The notes under the pieces are model-generated. The model was not told the DNA's origin, did not search any database, and saw only the letters and a list, made by a program, of their open reading frames with translations. A DNA stretch of 64,000 nt from Calothrix parasitica NIES-267. GTDB taxonomy: Bacteria > Cyanobacteriota > Cyanobacteriia > Cyanobacteriales > Nostocaceae. The stretch covers positions 3,505,563-3,569,562 of the forward strand of contig NZ_AP018227.1 of NCBI RefSeq assembly GCF_002368095.1. Direction: 5' to 3'. A program made the translations under genes and the position numbers. This document shows, piece by piece, positions 61,119 to 64,000 of the stretch; the stretch's first letter is position 1; every line of letters begins with the position of its first letter.

Positions 61119-61153
61119 ATTAGCTTAAAGCTGTAAGGAATATTGAATTTATT

Positions 61154-61633
61154 ATGTCCAAAGTAATGCCAGGAAGATACACGGCTCAAACCAGCGAACC
61201 GTTTGTAGTGTTTTTGATTGGAATGCGTATAAACAAAATCTTTGCTTTGAATAAATGGCTGCCGACTGCAATGGCTATGAGACCTATGCTACAGACCTTG
61301 TATAAGCATCCTGAAAAAGGTTTTTTGGGTGGAGAAAGTTTTCTTTATTCGCGAGGAGCGGGATTAATTCAATATTGGCGTTCTTTTGAGGATTTAGAAC
61401 GTTTTGCTCGGAGTCCAGAAGAACCTCATCTTTCAGCTTGGCAGCGGTTTAATCGAGTTGTGGGTGCTGATGGTAGCGTTGGGATTTGGCACGAAAGCTA
61501 TTTAGTTAATCCTGGAAATTATGAAGCAATTTATGGAAATATGCCGATTTTTGGATTAGCTGCTGCAACCAAACATGTACCTGTGACGGGGATAAGAGAA
61601 ACTGCACGTCAGCGCGTGACTAATCCGACATAG
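61154..61633 (+). CDS. DUF4188-family protein (monooxygenase-like)
   Basis: A 159-aa protein with MPGRYTAQTSEPFVVFLIGMRIN, GGESFLYSRGAGLIQYWRS and VGIWHESYLVNPGNYEAIYGNMP, the pattern of DUF4188, a small ferredoxin-like barrel family sometimes annotated as monooxygenase or dehydratase-like. It is under a shared regulatory region with the PadR gene, so probably induced by the ligand of that repressor. Substrate and reaction are not known. ATG at 61154. Confidence 0.86.
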   Translation: MSKVMPGRYTAQTSEPFVVFLIGMRINKIFALNKWLPTAMAMRPMLQTLYKHPEKGFLGGESFLYSRGAGLIQYWRSFEDLERFARSPEEPHLSAWQRFNRVVGADGSVGIWHESYLVNPGNYEAIYGNMPIFGLAAATKHVPVTGIRETARQRVTNPT

Positions 61634-61743
61634 ATATCTAATTCGTTCGCTGCTTACCGCTTTTTCAAGCATTTCAAGTCAGCATTAAGTATGAAGCTTG
61701 AGCCTCGTAAAAATTAATGAATAACTAAAGGCAGGTATTTGAG

Positions 61744-62163
61744 ATGACTTATAGTTCAGATGACGTACAAAAAATCCTTCAACTAGCAATGAAACGCAAG
61801 GAAGAGGAATCCTTTTCTGGGAAGCAGCTTTCAGACATGGCAGCAGAGTTAGGAATTTCTTCTGAATTGTTGAAGACAGCGGAACAAGAATGGTTGATTC
61901 AAGCTAAAGCAAGCAAAGAACAACAAGCTCGTCGTAAAATTATGCGGAGAGGATTCAAAGCGCACTTAATTTCATTTGTAGCGGTAAATGTATTTTTGGT
62001 AATACTGAATTTAAGCACCACTCCCAGCGATTTTTGGGCAATTTATCCTATTTCCGGTTGGGGATTGGGGCTGTTCATGCATCATTTGAAAGTTGCTCGT
62101 GTGGAAGAAAATCCTCAAGATATAGCCCTAAGCGAAGGTCAAAGGTTAAAGGTTAGAGGTTAA
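61744..62163 (+). CDS. 2TM-domain protein
   Basis: A 139-aa protein: N-terminal helical part (DDVQKILQLAMKRKEEESFSG, LSDMAAELGISSELLKTAE), then two membrane helices (AHLISFVAVNVFLVILNL and FWAIYPISGWGLGLFMHHL), the so-called 2TM arrangement. Such domains are often fused to or next to transcription factors and histidine kinases, role unclear. The last nine residues (EGQRLKVRG) come from the AGGTTAA heptamer repeat, so the original stop was probably lost. GAGATG overlaps the start. Confidence 0.82.
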   Translation: MTYSSDDVQKILQLAMKRKEEESFSGKQLSDMAAELGISSELLKTAEQEWLIQAKASKEQQARRKIMRRGFKAHLISFVAVNVFLVILNLSTTPSDFWAIYPISGWGLGLFMHHLKVARVEENPQDIALSEGQRLKVRG

Positions 62164-62235
62164 AGGTTAAAGGTTAAAGGTTAAAGGTTAGAGGTCAGAG
62201 GTTAGAGGTTAGAGGTTAAAGGTCAAAGGTCTAAA
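62143..62235. repeat. AGGTTAA/AGGTCAA heptamer array
   Basis: About 12 heptamers of AGGTTAA, AGGTTAG and AGGTCAA types begin inside the 2TM gene and run past its stop. The reverse-complement heptamer is present at 4155-4215. Confidence 0.85.
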
Positions 62236-62349
62236 TGTTTAATAACCATTAGTTTTTGTCTTTATTAATATCCTAATCTTATTGCGTAGTACTATATGCA
62301 GCAATCTTATATAGGCTGTAAAAATGAATTGTAAAAAATTGAGATATTG

Positions 62350-62380
62350 AAAAACCCGATTTTAAAAACCGGGCTTTCTG
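62350..62380. terminator. Hairpin between convergent genes
   Basis: AAAAACCCGATTTT and AAAAACCGGGCTTTCT form an imperfect stem of the AGAAACCCGG type seen at 48087. It lies between the convergent 2TM and BioD-like genes and may end transcription from both sides. Confidence 0.5.
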
Positions 62381-62411
62381 ATTCTTGAAATTAGCAATAA
62401 ATTATTTACAG

Positions 62412-63506
62412 TTAAGATAACGTAGTTGCCGGACTCAAATCCATTAAAGATAGTAAGCGGTTGATGTCAAAATGTTCGGTCATCAAATGACGAACGCATT
62501 CGACTTTGATAGGTTCGTGGACGCGAACCTGTCCGAAAGCACGCTCAATTATTTCTACGGTACTAAGAGTATCTAAATCTACTGATAGAATCGGAATTTC
62601 CAATTCCTCAGCGCGACTGAGAATGAAAGATGGAGGTGGTAACTGTCCTGTAAGAATCAGACATTGAGTGGAAGTTTCCAACGCGGCCTGCTGAATTTCG
62701 ACTCTATCTCCACCCGTAACTACTGCCATATTCTGGCGTTTGCGAAAATACTTGACCGCAGCATTTACATTCATCGCACCAATTGCCAAACTTTCAACTA
62801 GTAAATTAAGCCGGTCTTTGCGACATAAAACTTCTGCATTTAGCTGCTGAAATAATTCACGCACGGTAACGCTGCGGAGCAATTTGCTGTTAGGTAATAC
62901 TCCTAATACAGGGATACCTTGCTGTTCTAGAAAGGGAGACATTGTGTTACCAACGGCTTGCAAATGTTCTGGAGGTACATCATTGATGACAACACCAATC
63001 AAACGTTCCCCAACCAACTGTTTTGCAGCCAATAAGGCTTCAATAGCAAGCAAAGATTTGTAGCGACATACTAGAATAATTCCAGCATCCACAGTCTCAG
63101 CGACTTGCATCAAAGACAAATCGAACAAATTTCCTTCAGATAAATTACCTGGACCTTCTAGCACAACTAAATCACCCAAACCATCCTGCAAATATTCACT
63201 TTTTAGGGATTTTTGATAATCTGTTGTGTCTTTACCTGAAAGACGTTGTTGTAGTGTAGTTTCGTTTAAACCAAGTAATGTGGGCACTATTTGGTTAGGA
63301 GATAAATTGAGGCTTTGAGTAATAAACTCAACATCTTCCTCAATCAAGCTTCCTTCAGATTCTCTCAAGGACTTACCAAGAGGTTTACCATAAGCAACAT
63401 TAAGTCCAGTTTGATGCAGCTGATTAGACAAGCCTAAAATAATTGCGGATTTACCGCTGGAAGCCTCGATTGACCCAATCAGTAAATACTTAGGTGATTT
63501 TGGCAC
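62412..63506 (-). CDS. BioD-like P-loop/DRTGG-domain protein (phosphotransacetylase family)
   Basis: A 364-aa protein. N-terminal dethiobiotin-synthetase-like P-loop domain: LIGSIEASSGKSAIILGL (9-26), VVLEGPGNLSEGNLFDLS (about 113-130) and VINDVPPEHL (172-181). C-terminal DRTGG domain: about 210-330 (VTVRELFQQLNAEVL, MAVVTGGDRVEIQQAAL). This pair is the N-terminal two thirds of bacterial phosphotransacetylases, but the catalytic acetyltransferase domain is absent, so PTA activity is not expected. In cyanobacteria it occurs as a free-standing protein, probably regulatory. ATG at 63506. Confidence 0.87.
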   Translation of the reverse strand: MPKSPKYLLIGSIEASSGKSAIILGLSNQLHQTGLNVAYGKPLGKSLRESEGSLIEEDVEFITQSLNLSPNQIVPTLLGLNETTLQQRLSGKDTTDYQKSLKSEYLQDGLGDLVVLEGPGNLSEGNLFDLSLMQVAETVDAGIILVCRYKSLLAIEALLAAKQLVGERLIGVVINDVPPEHLQAVGNTMSPFLEQQGIPVLGVLPNSKLLRSVTVRELFQQLNAEVLCRKDRLNLLVESLAIGAMNVNAAVKYFRKRQNMAVVTGGDRVEIQQAALETSTQCLILTGQLPPPSFILSRAEELEIPILSVDLDTLSTVEIIERAFGQVRVHEPIKVECVRHLMTEHFDINRLLSLMDLSPATTLS

Positions 63507-63894
63507 GCACGCACTCCTAATTCAAACGGTATCGAAATTCTTGTTCATTAAGTGCTTGGTATCTCAACCATCAGCCAGCAAACTGGCTCCTGGCACTTTT
63601 TGAACAATTGATTACTAAATAGCCTAAAAAAACTGTTTGGGCGTTTTCTAATTTTAGGTCGAACCTTCTTCATTAGAGTTATTTATCTATAAATTAGTTA
63701 ATAGTTAGAGTCCGTAACATCATTAATTAAATAAATCTATTGACTCAAAGCTGTATTAAACAGATAAAAGAAATACAAACAAGCCAGGGGTCTCATAAAA
63801 AAATGGGGAAAAGAATAAAAAATCTTTTCCCTGTAATGGTTGTTTTTTATACGATTTTACGATTTATAGATAGCTACTCTAATACAAACAAAAT
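63507..63894. other. Intergenic gap
   Basis: AT-rich gap between two minus-strand genes. CATAAAAAAATGGGGAAAAGAATAA and TCTTTTCCCTG (63794-63832) are weakly complementary, forming a GGGAAAAGA ... TCTTTTCCC pair (63806-63814 with 63822-63830), possibly the terminator of the gene ending at 63895. The upstream promoter of the BioD-like gene is expected near 63510-63600. Confidence 0.45.
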
Positions 63895-64000
63895 TTAATC
63901 TTCCAGACGCAGCAGCTTACGGTAGAAAGATTGGGAGAAATCAGTCAAACGTTGACGCTTGTAGTTTTCCAGTATTTCGATTAAAAAATTTATAAACTCA
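63895..64000 (-). CDS. C-terminal end of an unidentified protein (cut by window edge)
   Basis: The frame is open from the right edge to a TAA at 63895-63897 and gives 34 residues ending LENYKRQRLTDFSQ then SFYRKLLRLED. It is basic and probably helical. GC and codon use look coding. Too short to identify. A GGGAAAAGA/TCTTTTCCC hairpin about 65 bases beyond the stop supports a true gene end. Confidence 0.55.
   Translation of the reverse strand, partial: EFINFLIEILENYKRQRLTDFSQSFYRKLLRLED

Noticed and set aside
1-64000. tRNA, rRNA or a DGR reverse transcriptase within the window
   Set aside because: No tRNA T-arm/acceptor pattern, no rRNA core sequence and no YxDD-type reverse transcriptase frame was seen on either strand.

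Overview
The window is chromosomal DNA from a filamentous, probably heterocyst-forming cyanobacterium of the Nostocales (Rivularia/Calothrix/Nostoc type). Evidence: photosystem I genes psaK and psaM; the alkane pair ado-aar followed by accA; a GAF-GAF-PAS adenylate cyclase close to Anabaena CyaB1; a valyl-tRNA synthetase carrying the membrane-anchoring CAAD insert known only from cyanobacteria and plastids; a few HIP1 octamers (GCGATCGC); AT-rich coding sequence; and many 7-bp short tandem repeats typical of heterocystous species. No rRNA, tRNA, CRISPR array, complete transposase gene or reverse transcriptase gene was seen.

Layout. 1-4.3 kb: a truncated cytochrome P450, a duplicated 310-bp repeat block and an ABC1-type kinase. 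4.3-12.4 kb: recN, two small hypotheticals, a Ser/Thr kinase fused to an FGE/C-lectin-like domain, a PaO-like Rieske oxygenase and a Tat-exported beta-lactamase-fold hydrolase. 12.4-17.2 kb: repeat-rich DNA, a lipoprotein gene with an APC permease, and a long regulatory gap. 17.2-23.5 kb: adenylate cyclase, an unknown 359-aa protein, a pentapeptide-repeat protein and a sugar ABC permease. 23.8-29.0 kb: ado, aar, accA, an SDR and folE, all on the plus strand. 29.1-37.2 kb: trpF, psaK, a site-2 protease, an orphan HigA-like antitoxin, hypotheticals and valS. 37.9-40.3 kb: an AmpG-like permease and an amino-sugar kinase, probably cell-wall recycling.

40.4-46.9 kb is the densest accessory operon: five plus-strand genes separated by at most about 30 bases, encoding GNAT-PIN-PUA-like, ASCH, McrB, McrC and ADP-ribosylglycohydrolase proteins. 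I read it as a modification-dependent restriction module with extra effector or regulatory parts. 47-52.4 kb holds an LRR remnant, a membrane protein, a ribulokinase-like FGGY kinase, psaM and hypotheticals. 52.5-57.3 kb is a signalling island bracketed by arrays of one 85-bp repeat. It contains a Ser/Thr kinase-FGE fusion, a PIN toxin/antitoxin pair and an FHA-Ser/Thr kinase. The last ~130 coding bases of the kinase-FGE fusion are GC-rich and full of NNC codons, as in the variable repeat of a diversity-generating retroelement (DGR) target. 57.4-64 kb holds a GST, yajQ, a MAPEG protein, a SLOG protein, a divergent PadR/DUF4188 pair with two visible operators, a 2TM protein and a BioD/DRTGG protein.

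The gaps are packed with palindromic repeats. Three small inverted-repeat elements sit exactly in the centre of the same palindromic repeat, each flanked by the 11-bp duplication CCTTNNNAAGG. Two uninterrupted copies of the target are also in the window. Family names come from recognising motifs by eye; no search was run.
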